DNA of 64,000 bases from an uncultured Scytonema sp. (GTDB taxonomy: Bacteria > Cyanobacteriota > Cyanobacteriia > Cyanobacteriales > Nostocaceae). This document shows positions 26,448 to 36,030 of the stretch, piece by piece. Under the pieces are notes generated by a model, which saw only the letters and a list, made by a program, of their open reading frames with translations, was not told the origin of the DNA and ran no database searches. Location: NCBI GenBank assembly GCA_937873135.1, contig CALMVQ010000161.1:1-64000 (forward strand), given 5' to 3'. Made by a program: the position numbers and the translations under genes. Positions within the stretch are counted from its first letter, which is position 1. The number at the start of each line of letters is the position of its first letter.

Positions 26448-26580
26448 GTGGTCCTAGTGGGACCAAATATCTAGCCGGACAGAGTGCAGTTTGCAATCGA
26501 AATTTTTCTTATTTGGGATGCGCCTGGGGCAAAGCTGTAGACAAATGTGGTAGCCGCAAACCTCTAAGAGCAATTAAAGA

Positions 26581-26790
26581 ATTCCAGAACACTTGCAAGA
26601 TGGAGAAACAGGTATTCTTGTGCCAGGGAATAATATTAGAAAATTAGCTGAAGCAATTACAGAATTGTCTACAAATTATCACAAATGCCGCCGCATGGGT
26701 CAACAAGGACATACTTTGCTTACACAAAAATTTACTATGGATGTTCATGTCAAAAATTTACAAAAAATTTATGAAAAAAGTATATTTTAA
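26581..26790 (+). pseudogene. glycosyltransferase family 4 remnant, C-terminal end
   Basis: The frame from 26581 reads IPEHLQDGETGILVPGNN and continues to KNLQKIYEKSIF, the typical C-terminal quarter of a GT4 enzyme. An in-frame TAA stands directly upstream, and sequence further up (AWGKAV, then TNV in another frame) looks like shifted remains of the preceding strand. The 5' three quarters of the gene are missing, replaced by the tnpB relic. In the Anabaena HEP island hepA is followed by a glycosyltransferase gene; this is probably its decayed counterpart. Confidence 0.7.
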
Positions 26791-27260
26791 TTTTATATTT
26801 AAGGAATTTATGTCGTATAGTTATCAATAACAATCAATAGAGCCACTAGTGGTAGATTGTAAACGGTTAAGGTGGCGCTCAATATAATTGGAATTGACAA
26901 AATATAACATTTATCACTATTTACTTATTTAGATAATTAAACGGACTATAAACAAGTCGGTTTGAGGGGTGGAAAACGACTTCCCTGATTGAGTCTACCA
27001 CTACCTGTATCCTTTATCTTGTTCCTTGGCTCAAGGGCGGTTTTTTATATCGGTATTCATTTAGTCGCGGTTTAGGAGTAAAACTGCGACTGCTATAGGC
27101 AAAATTTATGTTTTTCTTGTCAAGCATTATTTTTTGACAGACACTCTGAAGGGATCAAGCCTTAACCGAATATTCAAACTTTTAAAGATATAAAAAACAA
27201 ACTATCGGAAAAGCTGATGCATAAGTGAAGCAGTATAGACTTTCCTTAAAATAAATATTT
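26791..27260. other. gene-free spacer between two glycosyltransferase tails
   Basis: About 470 bp with no gene. It separates two similar 3' ends and is therefore probably inserted or duplicated DNA. I see no transposase-like frame or clear inverted repeat ends in it. Confidence 0.4.
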
Positions 27261-27338
27261 ACAGTGGGTATTAATACCAAAAATTTACATAAAATTTATG
27301 AGAAAACTATATTGAAATTTTTCTTTAAAGGAATTTAA
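27261..27338 (+). pseudogene. second copy of a glycosyltransferase 3' end
   Basis: The frame TKNLHKIYEKTILKFFFKGI at about 27276-27335 matches the end of the upstream remnant (KNLQKIYEKSIF), and DNA similarity continues past the stop (ATTTAAGGAATTTA against TTTAAAGGAATTTA). About 75 bp align in total. It is a relic of a duplicated gene or of a duplication across its 3' end. Nothing upstream in this frame is recognisable. The remaining gap to 27429 is AT-rich. Confidence 0.55.
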
Positions 27339-27429
27339 TCGCACAATATAAATAACTATAAATAGGGTAGTAGTACTAAAGAATAAGTGAGTACTACTTT
27401 GCTCAAAATAAGCACTAGGATTGAGAAAT

Positions 27430-28419
27430 ATGATTGATAACGAACCCACACAACCATTAGTTAGCATCGTTATACCAACCTACAATCGACCAGAATATCT
27501 AAAGCAAGCGATCGCAAGTGCTGTTAAGCAAACTTATCAAAACATTGAAATTATTGTTTGTGATAATTGCAGTACAGAAAATACTCAAGAGATAGTTGAA
27601 TCTTTTCAAGACTCTCGCATTCGATTTTGGAGACAGCCTACAAATCTGGGAATGTTCGCCAATCAAATGTACGCCTTCAAAATGGGTAAAGGTAAGTACG
27701 TTGCCAGTCTTCATGATGATGATATGTGGAACGAGGAGTTTTTAGCAAAGCTTGTTCCACCACTAGAGGAAAATCCCAATCTAATTTTAGCTTTTTGTGA
27801 CCAATACATTATGGATGCACAGGGCAGAATTAATGATGCTGGTACTCAAAAGAATACACAAGCTTACAAACGGAACACGCTGAAGAAAGGAATACATCAA
27901 CCTTTTTCGGAAATTGGAGTCGTACATAAATCTGTCCCGACTGCGGCAGGTTGCGTAGTTCGCAACGAGTTTATTAATTGGGATAGTATTCCTTCAGAAG
28001 TGGGTGGTATGTGGGATCTGTATCTAACTTACCTTTGTTGCATTTCTGGTTATGGAACTTACTATGAGCCGGAAAAACTCACTTTATACCGCGAGCATGA
28101 TTCAACGGATACGATGCTAAGTGGTAGCAAAGATGCTCAGGCAAAAATCCGCAAAGCCAAAAGTGAAATATTCTGTTATCAGCAGTTTATGGAAGATGAG
28201 CGACTTGTTCAATTTAAGTTGTATTTCCAGCAAAGATGGCTAGAAGCTCATACAACTTTAGCGATCGGCTTACTGCGAACTGAAAATAAATCTCAAGCAC
28301 GTCCTTATCTTTTGAGTGCTATTAGTAAACAAAAGTTTAATTTGCGAACTATAGCAGCACTTATGCTGAGTTATACTCCTCAGCCGTTAGCGAGTCAGTT
28401 GATGAATGCCTCAAAATGA
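27430..28419 (+). CDS. family 2 glycosyltransferase
   Basis: About 329 aa from ATG 27430 (a TTG three codons earlier is less likely). N-terminal LVSIVIPTYNRPEYLKQAI, then CDNCSTENT and the metal-binding LHDDDMWN around residue 97 define a GT-A family 2 enzyme. Later regions (CDQYIMDAQGRI, TLYREHDSTDT) fit saccharide-forming members. Its position after hepA corresponds to glycosyltransferase genes of the HEP island. It has no immediate operon partner: 449 bp follow before the next gene. Confidence 0.85.
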   Translation: MIDNEPTQPLVSIVIPTYNRPEYLKQAIASAVKQTYQNIEIIVCDNCSTENTQEIVESFQDSRIRFWRQPTNLGMFANQMYAFKMGKGKYVASLHDDDMWNEEFLAKLVPPLEENPNLILAFCDQYIMDAQGRINDAGTQKNTQAYKRNTLKKGIHQPFSEIGVVHKSVPTAAGCVVRNEFINWDSIPSEVGGMWDLYLTYLCCISGYGTYYEPEKLTLYREHDSTDTMLSGSKDAQAKIRKAKSEIFCYQQFMEDERLVQFKLYFQQRWLEAHTTLAIGLLRTENKSQARPYLLSAISKQKFNLRTIAALMLSYTPQPLASQLMNASK

Positions 28420-28868
28420 GAAATTTAAGAGAATAATGTATTGTTACAGGTGTCCAATAAAGGATAGACGCTTGTATATTGACATGATTGAGTTAACATG
28501 GGTTTGTCAGTGCAATCGATATAGCTTCTTGACAGGTATGCGCTACCAATCATGAAAATTTATACTGCCGTCAGAGTGTTGATGGACTGCCAAACAGGTA
28601 TGTAGGAGGGACGTTTTGTCTATCAATTCTTTCCCTAGAACTGCACCTCTACTCAAGAACTGCCTCCCCTACCAGCCTTAACGAATAAATTTCTTAACCG
28701 AACGGTATTGGGAGTGGTACAAGTAAACAGAAATTTAAGAAAGGTAACTATCACAGCACTGATTCTCAGTTTCACTCGGTGACAGATAATTAATCAATTT
28801 CTAGCAGGAGGGTTAAAATAACGACTGTTAAGCGAAAACTGGAAATTATTTTAGAAGGAAGGTAATGT
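28420..28868. other. intergenic region before the GT4-GT2-Wzy operon
   Basis: 449 bp with no gene. It should carry the promoter of the next three-gene unit. I see no strong inverted repeat; the AAGGAAGG at 28855-28862 is the ribosome binding site of the next gene. Confidence 0.4.
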
Positions 28869-30053
28869 GTGGAACTTTGTATTGTGACCCATCAAGTAAA
28901 AAAAGGAGATGGGCAGGGGAGGGTGAACTATGAAGTTGCCAAGGAAGCACTTCGTCGAGGTCATCATCTCACATTGTTAGCTAGTGAAGTAGCCCCAGAC
29001 TTGCAGCAGAGTAGCGAAGTAAATTGGATTTCTATTTCTGTGGAAGGGTGGGCTACTGAATTTATTCGTAATTTCATATTTGCTCAAAAAAGTGCAGGTT
29101 GGTTGCGTCAGCATCGCTCGGAAGTTGATTTGGTAAAAGTCAACGGAGCAATTACTGATGCCGATGCTGATGTCAATGCTGTACATTTTGTCCACAGTTC
29201 TTGGCTTCGTTCGCGTGCACATGTTTCCCGCATCCGTCGAGATTTCTATGGTTTTTACCAGTGGTTATATACATCATGGAATGCTAATAGGGAAAAACAA
29301 GCTTTTCCAAGAGCGAAAGTTGTGGTAGCGGTATCTGAGAAAGTAGCACAAGAATTGGAAGACATTGGCGTGCCGCGTACTCAAATTCGCGTGATTTTAA
29401 ATGGTGTTGACTTGCAAGAATTTGCGCCAGGAAAGCTAGAGCGGCAAAAATTTGCTCTGCCAGAAAATGTCACGCTAGCACTATTTGCTGGGGATATCCG
29501 CACACCAAGGAAAAATTTAGATACCGTGCTTCATGCCTTAGTAAAAGTGCCCGATTTACATCTGGCAGTTTTAGGTAATACTCAGGGTAGCCCTTTCCCG
29601 CAGTTAGCAGCGTCATTAGGGGTAAATGACAGAGTGCATTTTCTGGGATATCGACGTGATGTCGCGCAGATTATGCAGGCGGTGGATTTATTTGTGTTTC
29701 CATCTCGTTATGAAGCTTGTACCCTGGTACTGTTAGAAGCCCTTGCTTCAGGACTTCCCGTGGTTACCTCAACGACAACAGGGGGTGCAGAATTGGTGAC
29801 ACCAGAATGTGGGGTAGTATTACCCAACTCAGACGACGCCGATGCTTTGGCTTTCTCACTGTTGTCTTTGGTAAGCGATCGCGCACACAGAGAAAAGATG
29901 GGGATTGCAGCTCGCTCTGTTGCAGAACAATATAGCTGGGCTACTATGGCAAAAACCTATGTAGATCTATTCGAGGAGTTAGAAAAGTCGATTCAACGTT
30001 CTGCACCCTCCCTCGTAGTGACTCTGCCTGAAGGATCGGTAACAGTAAACTAA
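28869..30053 (+). CDS. family 4 glycosyltransferase
   Basis: 394 aa from a GTG start supported by AAGGAAGG 6 nt upstream. The GT-B C-terminal half is clear: ALFAGDIRTPRKNLDTVL, LAVLGNTQGS, and FVFPSRYEACTLVLLEALASGLPVV containing the ExxxxxxxE motif. The N-terminal half binds acceptor (THQVKKGDGQGRVNYEVA). It probably adds one sugar of the envelope polysaccharide repeat. It is first of three genes, followed after 49 bp by a GT2 gene. Confidence 0.88.
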   Translation: MELCIVTHQVKKGDGQGRVNYEVAKEALRRGHHLTLLASEVAPDLQQSSEVNWISISVEGWATEFIRNFIFAQKSAGWLRQHRSEVDLVKVNGAITDADADVNAVHFVHSSWLRSRAHVSRIRRDFYGFYQWLYTSWNANREKQAFPRAKVVVAVSEKVAQELEDIGVPRTQIRVILNGVDLQEFAPGKLERQKFALPENVTLALFAGDIRTPRKNLDTVLHALVKVPDLHLAVLGNTQGSPFPQLAASLGVNDRVHFLGYRRDVAQIMQAVDLFVFPSRYEACTLVLLEALASGLPVVTSTTTGGAELVTPECGVVLPNSDDADALAFSLLSLVSDRAHREKMGIAARSVAEQYSWATMAKTYVDLFEELEKSIQRSAPSLVVTLPEGSVTVN

Positions 30054-30102
30054 CTGGCGTTGTTCAAATTACTAAATTTATCTTTAAACCCTTGCATCTC
30101 AA

Positions 30103-31074
30103 ATGAAAATAACTGTTATCATACCCACTTATTGCCGTCCCCAAGACCTAGCACGTTGCTTGTCGGCGCTGCAACAGCAAACTCGGCAAACCGATCAAGT
30201 CTTGGTAGTGGTACGTGATGCGGATGCCCAAACTTGGAAATTTCTTGAGGACAACAAGGAAACCTACACAAAATTGCAAACCGTGACGGTACAGATACCG
30301 GGTGTGATAGCAGCAATGAATGCAGGTCTTGATGCTGCCAATGGGGATATTATTGCATTTACTGATGACGATGCTGCACCATTACCTGATTGGCTGCAAC
30401 GCATTGAAGCATACTTTCTCGCTGATAGTCGCATTGGTGCAGTAGGTGGGCGCGATTGGGTGTATCAAGGCAATCAACTGCTCGATGGAGCGAAGCAAGT
30501 GGTAGGGCAGTTGCAATGGTTTGGGCGAGCGATCGGCAATCATCATTTAGGAGTAGGGGAACCGCGCGAGGTAGATGTGCTCAAGGGAGTAAACGTGAGT
30601 TATCGTCGGAAGGCAATTGCCAGATTGCGTTTTGATGAACGGATGCGCGGCTCTGGAGCACAGGTACATTTTGAACTCGCGTTCTGTCTAGCTTTGAAAC
30701 GTGCAGGTTGGAAGCTGATTTACGATCCTGATGTGGCAGTGAATCACTATCCCGCACAGCGTTTTGACGAAGATCAACGAAACAAATTTAATGATCTTGC
30801 GTTGATTAATGCAATACACAATGAAACTCTAGCTTTGCTAGAACACATGAAGCCAATACAAAGGTTTGTGTTTGCAGTCTGGTCAATGTTAATTGGAACA
30901 CGAGATGCATTAGGTTTTGTGCAGTTATTACGGTTGTTTCCCCGCGAAGGAACTTTGGCTGTTGCAAAGTGGTTTGCCTCGATACGTGGAAGATGGCAGG
31001 GCTTTTGTACATGGCAGCGATCGCGCCCAAAAATTATTCCGCAAACCTCGATTACACTAGGAGACGTTGAGTGA
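30103..31074 (+). CDS. family 2 glycosyltransferase
   Basis: 323 aa. KITVIIPTYCRPQDLARCL at the N-terminus, TDDDAAPLPDW with the metal-binding DDD near residue 89, and GVNVSYRRKAI later are GT2 hallmarks. The C-terminal ~60 residues are hydrophobic (FVFAVWSMLIG), suggesting membrane contact. Its stop codon overlaps the GTG start of the next gene, so the two are translationally coupled. It corresponds by position to a HEP-island glycosyltransferase. Confidence 0.87.
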   Translation: MKITVIIPTYCRPQDLARCLSALQQQTRQTDQVLVVVRDADAQTWKFLEDNKETYTKLQTVTVQIPGVIAAMNAGLDAANGDIIAFTDDDAAPLPDWLQRIEAYFLADSRIGAVGGRDWVYQGNQLLDGAKQVVGQLQWFGRAIGNHHLGVGEPREVDVLKGVNVSYRRKAIARLRFDERMRGSGAQVHFELAFCLALKRAGWKLIYDPDVAVNHYPAQRFDEDQRNKFNDLALINAIHNETLALLEHMKPIQRFVFAVWSMLIGTRDALGFVQLLRLFPREGTLAVAKWFASIRGRWQGFCTWQRSRPKIIPQTSITLGDVE

Positions 31075-32504
31075 CTTACAGAGAAAACCTTTCGCAAGAT
31101 TTTCCAAATCAAAACGTCTCGCCGCAACAGCAATCATTGGCTTGGCTAGCAATTGGCGGGCTAATATTTCTCACTGTCGCTGGCATTTTCGGCGGTGCAG
31201 GTGGTTTGCTGCGTCAAATATTTCCGGTAGCGAGTTTTATTGTGGGAGTTTTCCTTTATGCGCGATATCCCACACTCTATCTCGGCTACACATGGTGGAT
31301 TTGGTTTCTCATCGCATTGATTCGCCGCCTAATAGATTTTAAGAGCGGTTGGGTAGAGCCTAGTCCAATACTAGTAACACCATTTTTAGTAACGTTAATC
31401 ACTTTTTATACATTTATTCGTCAATTACCCAAGTCTTACCGCATGGGTGGTTTACCGTTTATCTTAGCTATTTTTAGCGTCATATATGGTTTTTTAATTG
31501 GACTAGTTCACTTCCCACCTATTGTCGTAGTCCGTACAATGCTGGACTGGCTTACTCCAGTCCTGTTTGGTTTTCACATATTTGTGAATTGGCGAAATTA
31601 TCCCAGTATGCGCGAAAACACCAAAACTGTTTTTGTTTGGGGTGTACTATTAACAGGTGGGTATGGTGTAGTGCAATACCTCATAGCACCAGAGTGGGAT
31701 AGATTTTGGTTAATTAAGACGAAATTGACAACCTTTGGAACCCCCGAACCATTAGGGATTCGTGTCTGGAGTACCATGCACTCTCCAGGTCCTTTTGCAG
31801 CAGTCATGATGGCGGGACTGATATTGTTGTTCAGCAGTCAAAGTCCAATGCGTATCCCAGCCTCGATTGCTGGCTATTTGTCATTCCTACTTAGTATGGC
31901 ACGTGCTGCTTGGGGAGGTTGGTTAATTGGGTTAATTAGCATGCTGAGTAGTCTTAAACCTAAGCTACAGAAGCGTTTGATGGTGACGATTTTGGTGATG
32001 GTAATCGCTATAGTACCATTAGTAACTATTGAGCCATTCGCCACAGTTATTAACAAGCGTTTTGAATCTTTCTCAAATATTGAAAAAGACCAAAGCTATC
32101 AGGATCGCTCAGCAAATTACAATCGCAACATCAATCTTGCCCTGACTAATGTTCTGGGCAATGGCATTGGAGGTACATGGACTGTAGATAGCAATGGCAA
32201 GCTAGTACCAATTGTTCTTGATAGCGGTGTTCTCGATACTTTATTCTCTCTGGGCTGGCTTGGAGGTATCCCCTATATTGGAGGATTATTTTTAATACTG
32301 TACACTGTATACCAAAGTTCTGTAGCCAAAAGTGATCCCTTTGCCAATGCTGCTCGTTCTATTGGTCTTGCAATTGTCTTCCAGTTAATTTTTAGTAGCT
32401 TGATGACTTCAGTCCCTGGTGTAGTATTGTGGGGCTTTCTTGGTTTTGCTATGGCTGCTAAAAAGTACCACCAGCATCAACAGAACTCAATACACCGTTT
32501 TTAA
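31071..32504 (+). CDS. O-antigen ligase/polymerase (Wzy)-like membrane protein
   Basis: 477 aa with about ten to twelve hydrophobic segments, among them IFLTVAGIFGGAGGLL, FLVTLITFYTFI and LMVTILVMVIAIVPLV. A large soluble loop near 325-390 contains the NxxLGNGIGGTW segment typical of O-antigen ligase domain proteins. It starts at a GTG overlapping the previous stop (GTGA). The likely role is polymerising lipid-linked repeat units or ligating the product at the outer face of the cytoplasmic membrane. This is the last plus-strand gene of the HEP block. Confidence 0.83.
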   Translation: MTYRENLSQDFPNQNVSPQQQSLAWLAIGGLIFLTVAGIFGGAGGLLRQIFPVASFIVGVFLYARYPTLYLGYTWWIWFLIALIRRLIDFKSGWVEPSPILVTPFLVTLITFYTFIRQLPKSYRMGGLPFILAIFSVIYGFLIGLVHFPPIVVVRTMLDWLTPVLFGFHIFVNWRNYPSMRENTKTVFVWGVLLTGGYGVVQYLIAPEWDRFWLIKTKLTTFGTPEPLGIRVWSTMHSPGPFAAVMMAGLILLFSSQSPMRIPASIAGYLSFLLSMARAAWGGWLIGLISMLSSLKPKLQKRLMVTILVMVIAIVPLVTIEPFATVINKRFESFSNIEKDQSYQDRSANYNRNINLALTNVLGNGIGGTWTVDSNGKLVPIVLDSGVLDTLFSLGWLGGIPYIGGLFLILYTVYQSSVAKSDPFANAARSIGLAIVFQLIFSSLMTSVPGVVLWGFLGFAMAAKKYHQHQQNSIHRF

Positions 32505-32532
32505 AAGGCTAAACAAAAGAAGCTATTTTCGC

Positions 32533-33186
32533 TTACTTAATGTAAAAGTTGTACACATGTGACTCACTTCCATCTGTAACATTCATGTATTGTGCAATTG
32601 ATATTTGTGAACTTGAATTTGATAAAGGCGTGAAAATAAATGGCTTGAATTTTTGTATGCTTTCAGAAGTGCCCAGTGGAAAAGGTTCTGCATCATCATT
32701 CCAACCGATGATCAGGACACCACCATTTCTTAAACATTGGTAGCAGGCACCGTATGCTTTATCTACATCTTCCCTCTCATCTAATCCATGCCCAAAGACT
32801 CCATTGCAGATAATTAAATCTAAATAATTTTCTTTGAAGTAAAGATTTAAATTACTTGAGGAGTCAACAATATGTTTTTTGGCTCCGAAGATTTTTTTAA
32901 ATGGGTTGATGTCAATAGTCCAATATTCTTGCTTATGCTTAAACCATTTCTCATAGTGCCTTGTGTATGAACCACATCCCACAAATAGCACTTTCGTAAA
33001 CTCTTGTTTGTCAAGAAAATAAGGGATAATTTTTTGTTCCAATATACGTCTGTCATTAGTAACTAAGGGAATCTCCTGGCGTAAAATAAAATGTTTGATA
33101 ACTTGAAAAGCCCTCTTATACATTTTCGGATCTCTTAAGTCTCTCAAAATTACTCTTGGATTAATTAAAAAGTTTGCTTCTGGCAT
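32533..33186 (-). CDS. class I SAM-dependent methyltransferase, paralog 1
   Basis: 217 aa. SAM-binding motif I is VLFVGCGSYTRHY; the acidic motif II is YWTIDINPFKK; LDLIICNGVFGHGLDERED is motif IV; the C-terminal GGVLIIGWND follows. It resembles small methyltransferases found in saccharide clusters. A close paralog of identical length lies 617 bp upstream on the same strand. GAGG is 6 nt before the ATG. It is convergent with the Wzy-like gene, 28 bp between stops. The substrate is unknown. Confidence 0.78.
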   Translation of the reverse strand: MPEANFLINPRVILRDLRDPKMYKRAFQVIKHFILRQEIPLVTNDRRILEQKIIPYFLDKQEFTKVLFVGCGSYTRHYEKWFKHKQEYWTIDINPFKKIFGAKKHIVDSSSNLNLYFKENYLDLIICNGVFGHGLDEREDVDKAYGACYQCLRNGGVLIIGWNDDAEPFPLGTSESIQKFKPFIFTPLSNSSSQISIAQYMNVTDGSESHVYNFYIK

Positions 33187-33803
33187 AATAACCTCACTAT
33201 CTAGTTGTATTGGACATGTATATCTTAGGAAAGATATCCGTGACTATCAAGTATTTTATAATACATTTACCTGAGCTTGATCCTTCCCTGACATCAGATC
33301 GATAGAAGAAAAATTACGATTCATAAAAAGCGGAAGAGTTGTCTTCTGCCTTCCCTTCTCTTGTACATAAATTCCGAAAGAAAACTAGAAGTGCGATCGC
33401 TACTAGGCTACTAGTAAATGGAACACGCAAATAAAGCTACTATGGGGATGAATTTTGCCTCACGCATTCGGCGTACTCCGTTGGAGAAGCCGCAGGCTAG
33501 CCGTTCAAAGCAGAGTAGGCAAGGCAGTGCGTTGGACGGGTTCCCCGGCTTGAAGCAACTGCCGCGCAAAGGCGCGAAGAATCCACTTTGATCCTTAGTC
33601 AAAAATATCAATTCATCCCGCACTCTATGCAACACCCAAACTTTTAATTCTGCTAAGCGGTACTAAAAATATCGCTTCTAGAGATCAAGTTGCACGTTTT
33701 TAAGCTTGGGATTATAGCTGCCTTATGAACATAAACTTGTCTTAGACATAGGCAGTAAAAAAAGTATATTTTAATACATAATAGTGCCCGTAGTTAATCA
33801 AGG
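33187..33803. repeat. repeat-rich spacer between paralogous methyltransferase genes
   Basis: 617 bp without a gene. Around 33400-33600 is a GC-rich block with the words GCGTACTCCGTTGGAGAAGC and CGCAGGCTAGCC, familiar from dispersed cyanobacterial intergenic repeats, preceded by a GCGATCGC and a TACTAGTA-led repeat (33409-33446) related to 423-460. The flanking parts are AT-rich. The block may be the substrate or the scar of the duplication that made the two methyltransferases. Confidence 0.5.
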
Positions 33804-34457
33804 CTACTTAATGTAAAAATTGAATACATGTTTTTCAGTTCCATCTGTAATATTCAGATACTTCTCTAGTACTAATTGTGAAGTTGAAACAGGTGGAAAA
33901 ACAAATGGCTTGAATTGACTTAAGCTTTGGCAAGTTTCAAGCGGAAAAGGTTTTGTTGCTGGTGTGTCTCTCCACCCTACAACCAAGATACCTCCATCAC
34001 GTAAACATTTAAAGCTACCAGCAAATCCTTGTTCAACATCTTCCCGTTCATTCCATCCAAAGCCAAAAATTCCATGACAAATAATTGCGTCCAAATAATT
34101 TGCTGGAAAATAATTTCCCACATTAGAGTAAGAATCAACAATGTGTTTTTTAGCTCCGTAAAGTTTTTTAAATGGATTAATATCAATAGTCGAATACTCT
34201 TCTTTGTGCTTAAACCATTTCTCGTAGTGCTTGGTGTAAGAACCACATCCTGCAAACAGCACTTTAGCAAACTCTTTTTCTTGAATAAAATAAGGAAGAA
34301 TTTTTTGTTCAAGTACATTACGATCAGGAGAAATAACAGGCATATCCTTGCCCAACAATGTATATGATATTACCTTTAACGCTCTCATATACATTTTTAG
34401 ATTGATTAAATCACTGAGAATGATTTCTCGATTGAGCAAAAAGCTTGTTTTCGGCAT
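33804..34457 (-). CDS. class I SAM-dependent methyltransferase, paralog 2
   Basis: 217 aa, about 60 percent identical by eye to paralog 1 along the full length: VLFAGCGSYTKHYEKWFKHK, YSTIDINPFKKLYGAKKHIV and LDAIICHGIFGFGWNERED, and the same C-terminal HVFNFYIK. AGGAG lies 7 nt before the ATG. The two genes are a tandem duplication. Differences near the presumed substrate pocket (GFGWN against GHGLD, and the extra RDTPATKP stretch) could mean different acceptors. A 347-bp gap without recognisable features follows upstream (34458-34804). Confidence 0.78.
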   Translation of the reverse strand: MPKTSFLLNREIILSDLINLKMYMRALKVISYTLLGKDMPVISPDRNVLEQKILPYFIQEKEFAKVLFAGCGSYTKHYEKWFKHKEEYSTIDINPFKKLYGAKKHIVDSYSNVGNYFPANYLDAIICHGIFGFGWNEREDVEQGFAGSFKCLRDGGILVVGWRDTPATKPFPLETCQSLSQFKPFVFPPVSTSQLVLEKYLNITDGTEKHVFNFYIK

Positions 34458-34804
34458 ATTTAAGCTCCTAAGCTATTTGTATTAGATGTGTGGGTATTGT
34501 ATTTTACGAAAACACCTATACTAGTAGAAGTACCCAAGCTGGCAATAACTTTTTGATTAAACGCAGAAATTCAACTTAAAAAAGCCAGTATTTTTAAGCT
34601 CTCTGAGTGTACGTGAATAGATTCTCTAAAATTCGACTGTACTGTAATAGAGTATTTCATAAAGCATGTAACTACTTCACACACTTTATGATATCTATAT
34701 AAAACTTTATCATTTTCACATATTTGCGACTTTTGACTTTTGACAAAGAAACTCGATGAACGCAGAAGTTACAGCATTTCTAAACTGGTGCTGACCGCCA
34801 AATA

Positions 34805-35779
34805 TTAACCTCGACCATCAACGCAAGCGATCCATTTTCCTTCATTAATAAAATGAGGATCGATATGATGCATACCAGCACCGTTCCAACCAGATCCAGT
34901 TGGTGAGAGTGATAAGCTTTGACTAATTTCTCGTTCTTGATAAGTTGTAGTTGTCAATTGAGTAATCTCAAATGCTCGCACCTGAGTTCCATATTCAGGC
35001 TCGCAGTCTTGAGCATAGCGAATAATCTGATCATTCATAACTACAACTCTACCCCCTGGTCTAGCAATATGTGCGTCACCCTCTACAATCGGACTTTTGG
35101 GGTGTTCCAACCAAGGGCCAAGCAGTTCTTCTGCATAATACAGTCGGAGAGTATCAAAATTGCCTTGAGGATTAGTTTCTGTAAATAACCACCATTTGCC
35201 AGCGTAATGGAAAATAGATGCGTCTGAAAACTGCAAACCAGTTAGGAGATTACCAATAAAACACCATTCAGAAGGAAAATGAGACGCCTTATACAGTCGA
35301 ATTGCATTTGCTTCATTGGTTTCTGGAATCATGTAGTAATCATTCATCCATTCAAAAATATATGGATAGGATAAATGAAATGGTTCAGCAAGTACAATCT
35401 GCTGATACTTCCAATTTATTCCATCCTCACTAGTTGCTAATCCGATTTCTCCTCTATACGGCTGTTGATTTAGTACTTCAAAAAACATCAGCCAGGTTTG
35501 CTCAACTTTGAGCATAAAAGGGTCTGCGACAAATTCTGCTCTGACATCCGTTACATCTCGACGAGTCAGGACAGGATTTTTTACATTTTTAGGAGTTGCT
35601 AAATCAACAGGAGATTCACCTATATAAATTCCTATTGACCATCGTTGTTTATTTGTCAATGCTCCTAATGGTAGCTGATTTGCTACTTTTACAGGCAAAC
35701 TGTTAATTAGTGACAGACGTAGTTCTTTGATAATTTTTTTGATGTAATTCATTTTAATTTGCTCTTGATATGCCATCAT
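34805..35779 (-). CDS. GINT1-like (glucosamine inositolphosphorylceramide transferase N-terminal family) beta-propeller protein
   Basis: 324 aa. Blade-like repeats of a GH43-type five-bladed propeller: FVADPFMLKVEQTWLMFFEV, GLATSEDGINWKY, LSYPYIFEWMNDYYMIPET, ASIFHYAGKWWLFTET, ARPGGRVVVMNDQIIRYAQD and the terminal HHIDPH...WIACVDGRG. This matches the domain found beside the catalytic part of plant glucosamine IPC transferase and as stand-alone bacterial proteins in sugar clusters. Function as sugar-binding or transferring is unproven. ATG at 35779 is used; an ATG at 35752 is equally possible. It lies in the minus-strand saccharide set. Confidence 0.7.
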   Translation of the reverse strand: MMAYQEQIKMNYIKKIIKELRLSLINSLPVKVANQLPLGALTNKQRWSIGIYIGESPVDLATPKNVKNPVLTRRDVTDVRAEFVADPFMLKVEQTWLMFFEVLNQQPYRGEIGLATSEDGINWKYQQIVLAEPFHLSYPYIFEWMNDYYMIPETNEANAIRLYKASHFPSEWCFIGNLLTGLQFSDASIFHYAGKWWLFTETNPQGNFDTLRLYYAEELLGPWLEHPKSPIVEGDAHIARPGGRVVVMNDQIIRYAQDCEPEYGTQVRAFEITQLTTTTYQEREISQSLSLSPTGSGWNGAGMHHIDPHFINEGKWIACVDGRG

Positions 35780-36030
35780 AAAAACTCAAATGAAAAGAGG
35801 TTTTATAGCTCTCTTTACGCGAGTAGAAGTAAAATTAGGCTGAAAGCGTTGTCTACTATTTATGCTGCTCCGCTTAAAATCCTTGCAGGAAATGATTTTC
35901 AGCACTTTTGAATATTATGAACACATAAGAGTTATGATCAAGCCATAAGAGGTACTTAGCATTAGCAAAATAATTGATTCAACTCAGTTACGGATAAGGT
36001 AGATGGTTTAACCTGGTTTATAAAGTGTCT

